A stretch of DNA of 64,000 nucleotides, from the NCBI GenBank assembly GCA_018701215.1, contig JABIWH010000023.1, positions 1 to 64,000 on the forward strand, written 5' to 3'. The notes beneath the pieces were generated by a model that saw nothing but the letters and a program-made list of their open reading frames with translations, searched no databases and was not told the origin of the DNA. Shown in pieces: positions 51,874 through 60,664 of this stretch. Origin of the DNA: Rhodospirillaceae bacterium (lineage in GTDB: Bacteria > Pseudomonadota > Alphaproteobacteria > GCA-2731375). The translations under genes were made by a program, and so were the position numbers. How positions within the stretch are numbered: the stretch's first letter is position 1; the number at the start of each line of letters is the position of its first letter.

Positions 51874-53423
51874 TAGGCGCTCTCGATCATCTGCTGCTGG
51901 ATAGCCCTGCGGTCAATTTTGGCGGCACCCGTCAGGGGCAGCGCATCCACCAGCACCACGCGGCGGGGGTGGGAATAGGCCGGGCCTTCGTCCAGACAAA
52001 ATTGCTTCAAGGCCTGCGCATCCGCCCCTGCGCCATCGGGCACCGAGACCATGGCTACCGGAACCTCGCCCTTGATCGGGTGCGGCACGGCGACGACACA
52101 GACATCGATTACATCCGGGTGGCGCAGCAACAGGCTTTCAACCTCGATCGGATAGACGCTTTCACCGCCGCATTGGAACATATCGTCGGTCCGGCCCTTG
52201 AAATAGAACAACCCCGCCCCGTCCACTTCGAACAAATCACCGGTGTGCAGCCAGCCATCAACCAGGCGTTCGGCGTTGACCTCAGGTAAATTATGGTAGC
52301 CCGCCGTGACGCCGGGGCTGCGCATCCATAGCTCGCCCAGACGCAGGTTTTCCCTACCATCGTCGCCGATCAGCTTGGTTTCGCAGCCTTCCATGGGCGT
52401 GCCGCAACTGCCGTGGGGCGGTTGCGGGCCGGACATATCGGCGCCGTGAGAGATCGGCCCGCCCTCGGTCAGACCATAGCCCTGATAGATCGGCACGCCG
52501 AAGGTATCCTGGACATTTTCCAACAGCTGGATCGGACAGGGTGCCGAGCCCACGAATAGGCCACGCAGGGCTGACAGATCACTGTCGGCGATCAACTCAG
52601 CCTGTTCCAGCAGCAGCGCAAAAATACTCGGCACCGAAATGGTGTAGGTGCATTGGTATTCGCCCAAGGCATTGATGAAGGCGCGCGGCTCGAACTGGCG
52701 CATGATCACCATGGAGGCGCCGAGACGCAGCATCGGCTTGACGACGCCCGAGAAGGCATTCTTGTGATACAGCGGGTTGGCGGTCAGAGCGCGGGCGCCG
52801 GGTTCAAACACATTGCAAAACTGTTTCTCGGTCGCGGCCAGGTTCCAGGCCTGCCCCGCATGATCCAACGGTACTCCCTTTGGCCGCCCGGTCGAGCCGG
52901 AGGTGTAGGGCATCATCAGGATATCGTCGCCGCCCACATCCGACGGTTCGAAGGCCGGTGCCTGGGCCATCAGAGCCTCGAAATCCAGCCAGCCAGCCCG
53001 CGCTTGGGTAATCGCAACCCGGCGCTCGATGCCGGCCTGTTCCACCGCCGCGACCGCCGCCATGCTGACGCTCGGCTCGACCAATGCCGCCCGGGCGCCG
53101 GCATCGGTAATGATGTAGTCAATCGTGTCGCCGGCCAGGCGGTTGTTGATGGGCACCGGCACGATGCCGGCCCGCATGGCACCGATGACAATCTCGATAT
53201 ACTCAATGCTGTTGCCAGCACAGACCACGAAGCGGTCGCCGGGGCACAGGCCCAAGGCGCCCAGCATCGCGGCGACCTGATCCAGCCGGGTTTCCAGTTC
53301 GCCATAGGTCCGCTCGCGCACCACATCGCCGTCGACTTCGATGATCGCCGTCTTGCCCGGTTCCCGCAGCGCCTGGGGCCGGCTCAAATAGCCGAGATTA
53401 ACCCGCTCTTCCTGCTTCGCCAT
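51873..53423 (-). CDS. AMP-forming acyl-CoA ligase
   Basis: 516 aa ANL ligase. MPYTSGSTGRPKGVPLDH is the phosphate loop (Ser in place of the second Thr), YQGYGLTEGGPI the adenylate motif, LHTGDLFEVDGAGLFYFKGR the Asp-Arg region and GESVYPIEVESLL the hinge. The C-terminal lysine is in LTGAAKIDRRAI. The ATG at 53423 follows GAGG eight bases upstream; an ORF extension of 25 codons upstream looks spurious. It diverges from the ketosynthase-thiolase run, with 153 bases between, so the acid it activates may enter that module. Confidence 0.9.
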   Translation of the reverse strand: MAKQEERVNLGYLSRPQALREPGKTAIIEVDGDVVRERTYGELETRLDQVAAMLGALGLCPGDRFVVCAGNSIEYIEIVIGAMRAGIVPVPINNRLAGDTIDYIITDAGARAALVEPSVSMAAVAAVEQAGIERRVAITQARAGWLDFEALMAQAPAFEPSDVGGDDILMMPYTSGSTGRPKGVPLDHAGQAWNLAATEKQFCNVFEPGARALTANPLYHKNAFSGVVKPMLRLGASMVIMRQFEPRAFINALGEYQCTYTISVPSIFALLLEQAELIADSDLSALRGLFVGSAPCPIQLLENVQDTFGVPIYQGYGLTEGGPISHGADMSGPQPPHGSCGTPMEGCETKLIGDDGRENLRLGELWMRSPGVTAGYHNLPEVNAERLVDGWLHTGDLFEVDGAGLFYFKGRTDDMFQCGGESVYPIEVESLLLRHPDVIDVCVVAVPHPIKGEVPVAMVSVPDGAGADAQALKQFCLDEGPAYSHPRRVVLVDALPLTGAAKIDRRAIQQQMIESA

Positions 53424-53576
53424 TTCCTCATCCTCGCCGTCGTTTTTTGTTTTTTCCTGATTTGACAAAAGACTGGCATGGACGAAGGCGTATGACAATC
53501 AGGCTATCTGCCTTGCGATTGACCCCTGGAAGCGCCAAGATAAAGAAAAATACGTTATGAAAAGTTGGAGGAAGCA

Positions 53577-54806
53577 ATGGAAGACATCGCGATTACCGGG
53601 CTCGGGGTCATTTCCTCGATCGGCCATAATGTTGATGAATTTTGCCAGAACCTGTCCGCCGGCCATGTCGCCGCCGGCCCGACACCATGGAACAATGAAG
53701 ACGGTCTGGAAAACGTCTGGATGTCCAAGGTGGAGAATTTCCAGGCCGAGGACTGGATGGACAGCCGCGTCGCCGACGGCACCGACCCGTTCGCGCAATA
53801 TGCCATTGCCGCGGCCGTGCAGGCGGTGGAGTCCTGCGGCATCAAAGACTTCGATGACGAACGCACCGCCGTGGTTATCGGTACATCATGTGCCGGCACC
53901 GAAGTCATCGCCAATTCTCAAAGGGGCCTGGATCTTGAAGGGCCGTCGGGGGTCGACCGCAAATTGCAGATCAAGGCCTGGCCCAACATGGCGGCGGGTC
54001 AGATCGCCCAACGTTGGAAGCTGCATGGCCCCTTGTTAACTGTATCCACCGCATGCGCCTCGTCCATCGATGCCATTGGCACGGCGGCCCGGTTGATTGA
54101 GCGCGGCGACTGCGATGTCGCCATTGCAGGCGGCTGCGATGCCTCGCGCACCCAGGTTACGCTGATCGCGGCGGGCCGCTATGGCATGTTGAGCCCGCAA
54201 CCCGATCCCTACAAGGCTTGCCGGCCTTTCAATACCGAACGTTTCGGCATTATGGGCGGCGAAGGCGCCGGCGTGATAATCCTGGAACGGGCCGATTTGG
54301 CCAAGGCCCGTGGGGCGAAGATTTACGGCTATCTGCGCGGCTATGCCTCGCTGTCCGACGGCTATCATCCATCGTCCTCTAATCCTGACGGCAGTTGGGA
54401 AGCCCGGACCATGGAAAAAGCCATTGAAGATGCCGGCCTGCCGGGCGGCACCGACGATGTGGACGCCCTGATCGCGCACGGTACCGGCACGCCCCTGGGT
54501 GATATCGCCGAAATCAAGGCCATCAACCAACTGTTCGGCGGCCGTGAAAAGGCCTTGAAGGTATCCTCGATCAAGGGCCATGTGGGTCACACCGCCGGTG
54601 CTGCCGGGGTCATGGGATTGATGGCGGCGCTGCACAGCATGGAGGAAGGCGCCATGGTGCCCACGGCAGGCACCACGGATGTGGACCCGGCGGCGGATTT
54701 TGACGTGGTGATACAGAAGCCTTCCAAGGGCGAGCTCAAGACCATGCAGGTCAACGGTTTCGGCTTTGGTGGTCAAAACGCCTCATTGGTGGTTAGCCGC
54801 AACTAA
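53577..54806 (+). CDS. Beta-ketoacyl synthase (FabF-like)
   Basis: 409 aa thiolase-fold condensing enzyme. It starts DIAITGLGVISSIGHN, as ketosynthase II does. The catalytic Cys is C160 in VSTACASSIDAIG. The two His residues are in LIAHGTGTPLGD and KGHVGHTAGAAG, so the Cys-His-His triad is complete. MGGEGAGVIILER is also standard. A primary fatty-acid operon (acpP, fabG, fabD) is not next to it, so this is probably an accessory ketosynthase. The ATG at 53577 has GGAGG six bases upstream. Its neighbours are an AidB-like dehydrogenase and a thiolase, which suggests an unusual acyl chain. Confidence 0.92.
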   Translation: MEDIAITGLGVISSIGHNVDEFCQNLSAGHVAAGPTPWNNEDGLENVWMSKVENFQAEDWMDSRVADGTDPFAQYAIAAAVQAVESCGIKDFDDERTAVVIGTSCAGTEVIANSQRGLDLEGPSGVDRKLQIKAWPNMAAGQIAQRWKLHGPLLTVSTACASSIDAIGTAARLIERGDCDVAIAGGCDASRTQVTLIAAGRYGMLSPQPDPYKACRPFNTERFGIMGGEGAGVIILERADLAKARGAKIYGYLRGYASLSDGYHPSSSNPDGSWEARTMEKAIEDAGLPGGTDDVDALIAHGTGTPLGDIAEIKAINQLFGGREKALKVSSIKGHVGHTAGAAGVMGLMAALHSMEEGAMVPTAGTTDVDPAADFDVVIQKPSKGELKTMQVNGFGFGGQNASLVVSRN

Positions 54807-54905
54807 AGACGACATTACACGCTGGCGAGCAGCAGGCATTTTGGAATATTGTGAGGGGTGGTGTCAGGCCACCTTACGCAACCGCATGACCGAGGATGGA
54901 ATGCG

Positions 54906-56564
54906 ATGATCCCTCTGAAGCCTCTCGCCAATCTGTTCACGCACGATGTCACCAACATGCCGCCCCTTATGGGCGATCAGGATCTTTGGCACGATGATAC
55001 AGCTTTGCGCGAAGGCATCGCGCGGGAGGGGGCTGACTGGGCCAAGGACAAGTTGGCGGCCTTCGGCAAGATCGCCGGTGCGGCCGAGACTTTTGAAAAA
55101 GCGGATGCCGCCAACCGACATGGCCCGGAGCTGCGCGCCTTTGACCGCCATGGCATGCGCATCAATCAAGTCGAATTCCATCCCGCCTATCACGATTTGA
55201 TGACCATCGCGATCGAGAACGAAGTGCCAAGTTTTGCCTGGAACCACCCCCAACCAGGCGCCCAGGTCACCCATGCCGCCCTGACTTATATGCTTAGCCA
55301 GCCCGAGGGCGGCGTGCTTTGTCCCATGGCCATGACCTATTCGGTCATCCCTGCCCTGCGCGGCACCCCCAGCGTTGGCGACGAGTGGATTCCCAGGCTG
55401 CTCACCCCCTCCTACGACGGCCGCGATATCCCGGTGGACGAGAAATCCGGCGCCACCATGGGTATGTTCATGACCGAAAAACAAGGCGGCTCGGACGTGC
55501 GCAGCAATACCACGCGGGCCATTGCGCTGGCGGGTTCGGATACCGAGTATCTTCTGACCGGGCACAAATTCTTTTGCTCGGCGCCCATGTGCGATGCCTT
55601 CCTGACCCTGGCCTACACCGATGTCGGCCCGTCCTGTTTCCTGGTGCCGCGCTGGCGGCCCGATGGCGAACGCAACAATCTGTCCATCCAGCGCCTCAAG
55701 GACAAACTTGGCAACCGCTCCAACGCCTCCTCTGAGATGGAGCTGCATGACACCTGGGGCGTCATGCTCGGCGGCGATGGCCGGGGTGTCGCTACGATCC
55801 TGGAAATGGTTCAGGGCAACCGCTTTTACTGCTGTGCTTCCTCGGCCGCCATGATGCGCCAGGGCCTGGTCCAGGCCCTGCATCACACTACCCATCGCGC
55901 GGCCTTTCAGAAGAAACTTATTCAACAGCCCCTGATGCGCAACGTGCTGGCCGATCTGGCGCTGGAGGCCGAGGCCGCCCTGGCTCTGACCCTGCGCATT
56001 GGCCGCGCCATGGATGAAGCGGCAAGAGACGAAAGTGCGGCCGCCCTGGCCCGTATCGGCACGGCGGTGGGTAAATACTGGATCTGCAAACGGGCGCCTG
56101 GACATACCTATGAGGCCATGGAATGCCACGGCGGGCCGGGTTATGTGGAGGAATCCATCATGCCGCGTCTGTACCGCGAGGCGCCGGTCAACAGCATCTG
56201 GGAAGGCTCCGGCAACATCATGTGCCTGGACGTGCTGCGCGCCATGTTCCGGGAAAAGGCAGCGGTGCCGGCGATCCTGGCGGAGCTGGATGCCGCCCGC
56301 GGGGCCAACGCCAATCTTGACGCAGCCACCGAGCGGCTGAAGGACGAGCTGGCGGATCAGGCTGATCTGGAGCTGCGCGCCCGCAGCATCACGGAACTGA
56401 TGGCGATTACCTTGCAGGGCGCGTTGTTGGCACGCCACGCCCCAGGAGCGATGGCGGACGCCTTTTGTGCTTCACGCCTCGGCGCCCGCTGGAGCGGTGC
56501 CTATGGCACCCTGCCCCCGGATGTGGATTTTGATGCCATCATCGCGCGTGCGTCACCGGCCTGA
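54906..56564 (+). CDS. AidB-like acyl-CoA dehydrogenase
   Basis: 552 aa FAD protein of the AidB subgroup, longer than ordinary acyl-CoA dehydrogenases. The N-terminal text HDVTNMPPLMGDQDLW and INQVEFHPAYHDLM is typical of this group. MTEKQGGSDVRSNTT is the flavin contact motif and CHGGPGYVEESIMPRLYREAPVNSIWEGSGNIMCLDVLRA the C-terminal active region, including the Glu of WEGSGN. AidB of E. coli protects DNA during alkylation stress; some relatives are true dehydrogenases, and the Glu suggests catalysis is possible here. The ATG at 54906 is preferred over one 16 codons upstream. It follows the ketosynthase gene. Confidence 0.9.
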   Translation: MIPLKPLANLFTHDVTNMPPLMGDQDLWHDDTALREGIAREGADWAKDKLAAFGKIAGAAETFEKADAANRHGPELRAFDRHGMRINQVEFHPAYHDLMTIAIENEVPSFAWNHPQPGAQVTHAALTYMLSQPEGGVLCPMAMTYSVIPALRGTPSVGDEWIPRLLTPSYDGRDIPVDEKSGATMGMFMTEKQGGSDVRSNTTRAIALAGSDTEYLLTGHKFFCSAPMCDAFLTLAYTDVGPSCFLVPRWRPDGERNNLSIQRLKDKLGNRSNASSEMELHDTWGVMLGGDGRGVATILEMVQGNRFYCCASSAAMMRQGLVQALHHTTHRAAFQKKLIQQPLMRNVLADLALEAEAALALTLRIGRAMDEAARDESAAALARIGTAVGKYWICKRAPGHTYEAMECHGGPGYVEESIMPRLYREAPVNSIWEGSGNIMCLDVLRAMFREKAAVPAILAELDAARGANANLDAATERLKDELADQADLELRARSITELMAITLQGALLARHAPGAMADAFCASRLGARWSGAYGTLPPDVDFDAIIARASPA

Positions 56565-56666
56565 TAGCAAAAAACTGCGGCATTTTGGTGGCTGGCGCGG
56601 GCGGGGTGGCGCAGCTATATTGCCGCAGCAATTAAGGACGTACATTTCGCAAGCTAGGAGATCCCC

Positions 56667-57842
56667 ATGAAAGAAGCCGTCATTGTTTCCACCGCCCGCA
56701 CCCCGATCGGCAAGGCCTATCGCGGCGCGTTCAACAATACCGAAGGCCCGATCATGGCCGGCCATGCCATCAAGCATGCGGTCGCCCGCGCCGGCATTGA
56801 TCCGGCGGAGGTTGATGACGTGATCATCGGCTGTGCCATGCAACAGGGCACCACGGGCAACAATACGGCACGGCAAAGTCTGCTGGTGGCGGGCCTCCCG
56901 GTGGGTGTTTCAGGCATGACCCTGGATCGGCAATGCTCGTCAGGCATGATGGCCATCGCGACCGCCGCCAAACAGGTGATCGACGACGGCATGCCGATCT
57001 GCGTCGGCGGCGGTGTCGAGTCCATCTCGATGGTGCAGAATGACAAGATCAATGCATTCGCCAACAAATCCGCCATCGGCGCGGCCAAGGATATCTATAT
57101 GGCCATGCTGAATACGGCCGAGGTGGTGGCTGAGCGTTATGGCGTCAAGCGCGAGGACATGGACGCCTATGGCCTGCAAAGCCAGATGCGCACGGCGGCG
57201 GCCCAGCAGGCCGGCAAGTTCGACGATGAAATCGTACCTATCACCTCAGTGATGAAGGTCGCCAATAAGGAAACCGGCGAGATCAGTGACGCCGAAGTCA
57301 CCCTGGACAAGGACGAAGGCAACCGCCCCTCGACCAACATGGAAGGCCTGGTCGGACTAAAGGCAGTGATTGATGGCGGCACCATTACCGCCGGCAACGC
57401 ATCGCAACTATCCGATGGCGCTTCGGCGGCGGTGGTCATGGATGCCAAGCTGGCCGAACAGCGCAATATCACACCCTTGGGTATCTATCGCGGCCTGGCC
57501 GTGGCCGGTTGCGAGCCCGATGAAATGGGCATTGGGCCGGTCTTCGCGGTGCCGAAACTGCTGGAACGCAACGGTCTGACCGTCGATGACATCGACCTGT
57601 GGGAATTGAACGAGGCTTTCGCCGTGCAGGTGCTGTATTGCCGGGACCGCCTGGGCATTCCTGATGAAAAGCTGAACGTCAATGGCGGCGCCGTCTCCGT
57701 CGGCCACCCCTATGGCATGAGCGGGGCCCGCATGGTTGGTCACTCACTGATCGAAGGCAAGCGCCGGGGCGCCAAGTATGTGGTCTCCACCATGTGCATC
57801 GGCGGCGGCATGGGTGCCGCGGGCCTGTTCGAGGTCGTCTAG
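56667..57842 (+). CDS. Acetyl-CoA acyltransferase (thiolase)
   Basis: 391 aa thiolase that cleaves or forms beta-ketoacyl-CoA. The acyl-binding Cys is C90 in DRQCSSGMM, the Asn-Glu-Ala-Phe motif is ELNEAFAVQ, the His is in GGAVSVGHPYGMSGAR near 347, and the second Cys in TMCIGGGMGAAG near 377, so the active site is complete. GGGVESISM is also typical. AGGAGA lies seven to eight bases before the ATG. It ends the plus-strand run of ketosynthase, AidB-like dehydrogenase and thiolase, and a strong terminator follows. Whether it degrades fatty acids or a branched acid is not visible. Confidence 0.95.
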   Translation: MKEAVIVSTARTPIGKAYRGAFNNTEGPIMAGHAIKHAVARAGIDPAEVDDVIIGCAMQQGTTGNNTARQSLLVAGLPVGVSGMTLDRQCSSGMMAIATAAKQVIDDGMPICVGGGVESISMVQNDKINAFANKSAIGAAKDIYMAMLNTAEVVAERYGVKREDMDAYGLQSQMRTAAAQQAGKFDDEIVPITSVMKVANKETGEISDAEVTLDKDEGNRPSTNMEGLVGLKAVIDGGTITAGNASQLSDGASAAVVMDAKLAEQRNITPLGIYRGLAVAGCEPDEMGIGPVFAVPKLLERNGLTVDDIDLWELNEAFAVQVLYCRDRLGIPDEKLNVNGGAVSVGHPYGMSGARMVGHSLIEGKRRGAKYVVSTMCIGGGMGAAGLFEVV

Positions 57843-57877
57843 AAACACTATTTGAGTATCCATACTCGAATATGGAA

Positions 57878-57913
57878 AGGGGCGTCCACGAAAGTGGGCG
57901 CCCCTGCCTTTTT
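57878..57913 (+). terminator. Rho-independent terminator after the thiolase gene
   Basis: A 12-bp stem (AGGGGCGTCCAC paired with GTGGGCGCCCCT, one G-T pair) with a GAAA tetraloop is followed by a T-run at 57909-57914. It ends the ketosynthase-thiolase transcript. Confidence 0.88.
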
Positions 57914-57934
57914 TCAGATCGTTGCCGCGCGTTG

Positions 57935-58087
57935 TTACCCGCGCCGCTCCACGACCGAGCGCCGTTCGCCCAGGCGACGGTCATTCAGGCGCCGCTCCGT
58001 ACCGTTCGGCGGGCCGGCATCGTGCTGCCGGCGGTCCCCGCCCCGGCGGTCTGATGCGCGCCGCTGCGTGCTTCTTTCGACGCTCAT
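57935..58087 (-). CDS. Small Arg-rich repeat protein
   Basis: 50 aa protein of unknown function that is easy to miss because of its length. It begins MSVERSTQRRASDRRGGDRRQ and ends with ERRLNDRRLGERRSVVERRG; about a third of residues are Arg and short (D/E)RR units recur seven times. The start has GGAG six bases upstream of the ATG at 58087. Such peptides resemble the basic tails of nucleic-acid or membrane-binding proteins. It lies 22 bases beyond the thiolase terminator and converges on it, and its 5' side faces the EmrB-type gene. Real expression is probable but not proven. Confidence 0.65.
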   Translation of the reverse strand: MSVERSTQRRASDRRGGDRRQHDAGPPNGTERRLNDRRLGERRSVVERRG

Positions 58088-58226
58088 GTCATTCTCCGTT
58101 TTCTAGCTCTGGCACTAAACGCAATTTCGCTACGTCGACAAGTAACCTACCTTACTATGGTAAATGAAAGGTAACAATCATACCGGCGTTTCAGGGGCGG
58201 GACTTATCAACGAAGGGGCGGATTCT

Positions 58227-59753
58227 CTACGTTTTCGGCATGCGGACCAGCAGGATAAGGGGCAGCACGGCAAAAGAGGCCAAGGCGTAGGCCTTGAACG
58301 CATTGATGTAGCCGATCATGGCGGCCTGGCGTCCGATTTCTCCGCTCAAGGCAGCCAAGCCCTGAACGCCGTCGGCGTTCCACGCGCCCAACAACCAGGG
58401 CAGGGCCAAGGCCTTGTTATAATCTGAAATCAATTCCGTCATGCCGGCATAGTTGGTGGCCGTCGAGACGATCACCAGGGTCACGGACAGCGAGATGAAA
58501 ATGGAACTGCCCAAATTGCGCAGCAGGTGATAAATCGCTGAACCTTCAGCCAGATAGCGCGGCTCCAGGGTGGCAAATGTGGCCACTGTCAGGGGCACCC
58601 AAATGATCCCCACCGCCAGCCCTTGCAGGACGCTGTTGACGCCCACATCAAAGATCGTCGTGTTGACGTCAAAGCTGGCCATGTACATGCCGGAGGCAAC
58701 CTGGATCAAAAAGCCCAGGCTCATGCCGAACCTGGGATCCAGGCGGGACACAAATATGGCGGCGAAAAACCCGGCGATGGCGCCCGCCCCGCGCAGACCC
58801 AACAACACACCGATGATTGAGTCCGGATAGCCGAGGATGCCCTGCAACATGGGCGGCATCAGAACCATGGGCGTGAAGTTCAGCATGCCATAGATGCCGA
58901 CAATGATCAGGCCCAGGACAAAATTGCGGTTCAGCATCAGACGCGGATTCAGGAAAGGCCGCCGTGCCGTCAGGGTATGCACCACGAACAAATGGAACGC
59001 GACCAACGCGAATACCGCCTCGACAATAATTTCGGGGCTTTCAAACCAGTCCTGCCGTTGCCCGCGAGACAGCAGCAATTGTAGGCCGATGACCGCCACC
59101 GACAGGGTCAGAAAACCGGTCCAATCCAGACCCGTGCGCTGGCGCTGGCCCGGACTATCGGTGAGAAACAGAAACATGCCGATCAGGGCGATGATGCCGA
59201 ACGGTATGAACATATAAAATGCCGCCGGCCAGCCATAGAGCTCGGCCAAGCCGCCGCCCAGCATGGGTCCGATAACCGGCCCCACCACCACCGCCATGCC
59301 GAAAACCCCCGTCGCCAGGCCATGTTGATGCTTGGGGAAGGTATCCAGCACGATGGCCTGTCCCAGGGGTATGAGGGGTGCGCCAAAGGTGCCCTGGGCA
59401 ATGCGGAACAGTACCAGCACGGATAGGTTAGTGGACATGCCGCAAGCCACGGTGGCCAAGGAAAACCCGGCCATGCTGACGAGCATGACTAGGCGTCGGC
59501 CAAAACGGCCTTCCAGCCAACCGGTCATCGGCGTCATTACCGCCGTCGCAAGGATATTGAAGATCATGACCCAGGCGATCTCATCCTGGGTGGCCGAAAG
59601 CGCGCCCTGCATTTGCGGCAACAGGACCGAGACCACCAGAATGGCCATGGCGTATTGCGTTGTCGCCAGGGTGACGCAAAACAAAATGGCCCAACGGCGA
59701 AACGCCGGCACGGCCTCGGTACCTTGGGGGGTATCCTTGACCGCGGTGCTCAT
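58227..59753 (-). CDS. DHA2-family (EmrB/QacA) MFS multidrug exporter
   Basis: 508 aa proton-driven efflux protein with about 14 hydrophobic helices. ATTQYAMAILVVSVLLPQMQGAL in helix 1, DEIAWVMIFNILATAVMTPMTGWLEGRFGRR in helices 2-3 (loop motif A) and MAVVVGPVIGPMLGGGLAELYGWPAAFYMFIPFGI in helices 5-6 (motif C) identify the DHA2 group. Inner-membrane partners EmrA and TolC are not nearby, so it may work with unlinked ones. The ATG at 59753 starts a soluble N-terminus. A small Arg-rich gene follows downstream on the same strand. Confidence 0.93.
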   Translation of the reverse strand: MSTAVKDTPQGTEAVPAFRRWAILFCVTLATTQYAMAILVVSVLLPQMQGALSATQDEIAWVMIFNILATAVMTPMTGWLEGRFGRRLVMLVSMAGFSLATVACGMSTNLSVLVLFRIAQGTFGAPLIPLGQAIVLDTFPKHQHGLATGVFGMAVVVGPVIGPMLGGGLAELYGWPAAFYMFIPFGIIALIGMFLFLTDSPGQRQRTGLDWTGFLTLSVAVIGLQLLLSRGQRQDWFESPEIIVEAVFALVAFHLFVVHTLTARRPFLNPRLMLNRNFVLGLIIVGIYGMLNFTPMVLMPPMLQGILGYPDSIIGVLLGLRGAGAIAGFFAAIFVSRLDPRFGMSLGFLIQVASGMYMASFDVNTTIFDVGVNSVLQGLAVGIIWVPLTVATFATLEPRYLAEGSAIYHLLRNLGSSIFISLSVTLVIVSTATNYAGMTELISDYNKALALPWLLGAWNADGVQGLAALSGEIGRQAAMIGYINAFKAYALASFAVLPLILLVRMPKT

Positions 59754-60086
59754 CCAGGCGCCAGGTCAATCCGCGAGGTCCGGCGCCTACTGGGGCATAT
59801 AGACGTGCTTTTGACTGCCTTCACCGTGCCGGACCATCACCAAAATAAGTATGCGATGGCCAGAGGGTAAATTGATCAGCGGCAGAAGCAAACAAAATCA
59901 GGACTATTTCTCTATACGGCTTTCCACGGCAGACACAATGGGGCCGGCCCGCGCGACATGGTCGCGGCAGTTTCGGCAGCGGCGGGCGGTGAAAATTGTT
60001 CCGAGGCAGAGATACATCGGAGCGCCATGCGCCTACGCACCAGATATCGGGATGGTGCGCAGCGGCAGGCCGAGAACTGGGTTGCC
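59754..60086. other. Gene-poor gap between EmrB-type and rpsU genes
   Basis: This 333-base stretch holds no gene I can support. Short open frames exist on both strands, but none has a ribosome-binding site or recognisable protein. It likely contains the EmrB promoter and the rpsU 3' end; no T-run hairpin was found. Confidence 0.55.
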
Positions 60087-60296
60087 CTAGAGCAAACCTT
60101 CCTTCTGGGCCCGCTTACGTGCCAATTTGCGCGCGCGGCGTACGGCCTCGGCCTTTTCACGGGCCCGGCGTTCTGACGGCTTTTCAAAATACTTCCGCAT
60201 TTTCATTTCGCGGAAGACGCCCTCACGCTGCAATTTCTTCTTCAGGGCACGAAGCGCCTGATCGACATTATTGTCGCGAACACTGACCTGTACCAG
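60087..60296 (-). CDS. rpsU: 30S ribosomal protein S21, apparent CTG start
   Basis: 69 aa ribosomal protein S21. After the start codon it reads VQVSVRDNNVDQALRALK, then QREGVFREMKMRKYFEKPSE, an unmistakable S21 N-terminus and core, followed by the basic tail KAEAVRRARKLARKRAQKEG. S21 helps the small subunit engage mRNA. The open frame is limited upstream by an in-frame TGA five codons before the start, and no ATG, GTG or TTG lies between. The only near-cognate codon is CTG at 60296-60294. A GGAG lies seven bases upstream, so CTG initiation is the simplest reading. Confidence 0.92.
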   Translation of the reverse strand: MVQVSVRDNNVDQALRALKKKLQREGVFREMKMRKYFEKPSERRAREKAEAVRRARKLARKRAQKEGLL

Positions 60297-60307
60297 TGGT
60301 CTTCTCC
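60294..60307 (-). promoter_or_regulatory. rpsU ribosome-binding site and CTG start codon
   Basis: On the minus strand GGAG (60307-60304) is followed by seven bases and CTG (60296-60294). The stop TGA at 60311-60309 is in frame, which excludes an upstream start. The next ATG in frame is inside the conserved core and would remove about 30 residues. Confidence 0.8.
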
Positions 60308-60664
60308 TTCAAAATTCGCCGTTTTCCGGGGAACCCAGCGAATAGCCCGTTATGTTGAGCGTTTCAATGACATATTTTCCGGCAGGGAAAACAGGGCGCA
60401 CATAACCGTTCGCCAAGCATTGCCAGCCGATTGAGCCGGGTTATAGCCCATAGACGCGGCAATGTGAAGGGCTGAGATGCCATCGCGGGCGGACAATTTC
60501 GCGGCAAGCCGCCACTGGCGAGGCATGGCGCCGGCGCCTTTCGGATGTACGGCGCCATGCGGATTTGAAGACCGGCTGAACGCCAAATTGCCACGGGCGG
60601 TTTGCGCAACTGACGGCGCGACCTATACTTGGTTCATCGATATCGAATGGGAGAGGACAGCGAA
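60297..60664. other. Divergent intergenic region between rpsU and the TPP-enzyme gene
   Basis: The 368-base stretch contains the rpsU ribosome-binding site at its left edge and GAGAGGA before the TPP-enzyme ATG at its right edge. A minus-strand open frame (60350-60586) has no start signal or recognisable protein. I see no RNA gene, repeat or terminator. Confidence 0.55.

Noticed and set aside
58090..58170. EcfG-type general-stress promoter upstream of the Arg-rich protein
   Set aside because: The nearest match reads GGTTAC instead of GGAAC with the wrong spacing, so it is not supportable.
59851..60187. Short open frames on both strands near rpsU
   Set aside because: They overlap rpsU or lie in sequence without start signals, and their proteins look random.
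60350..60586. Minus-strand open frame of 78 codons beside the TPP-enzyme gene
   Set aside because: It has no ribosome-binding site, family resemblance or composition suggesting translation; it lies in an intergenic region and is probably chance.
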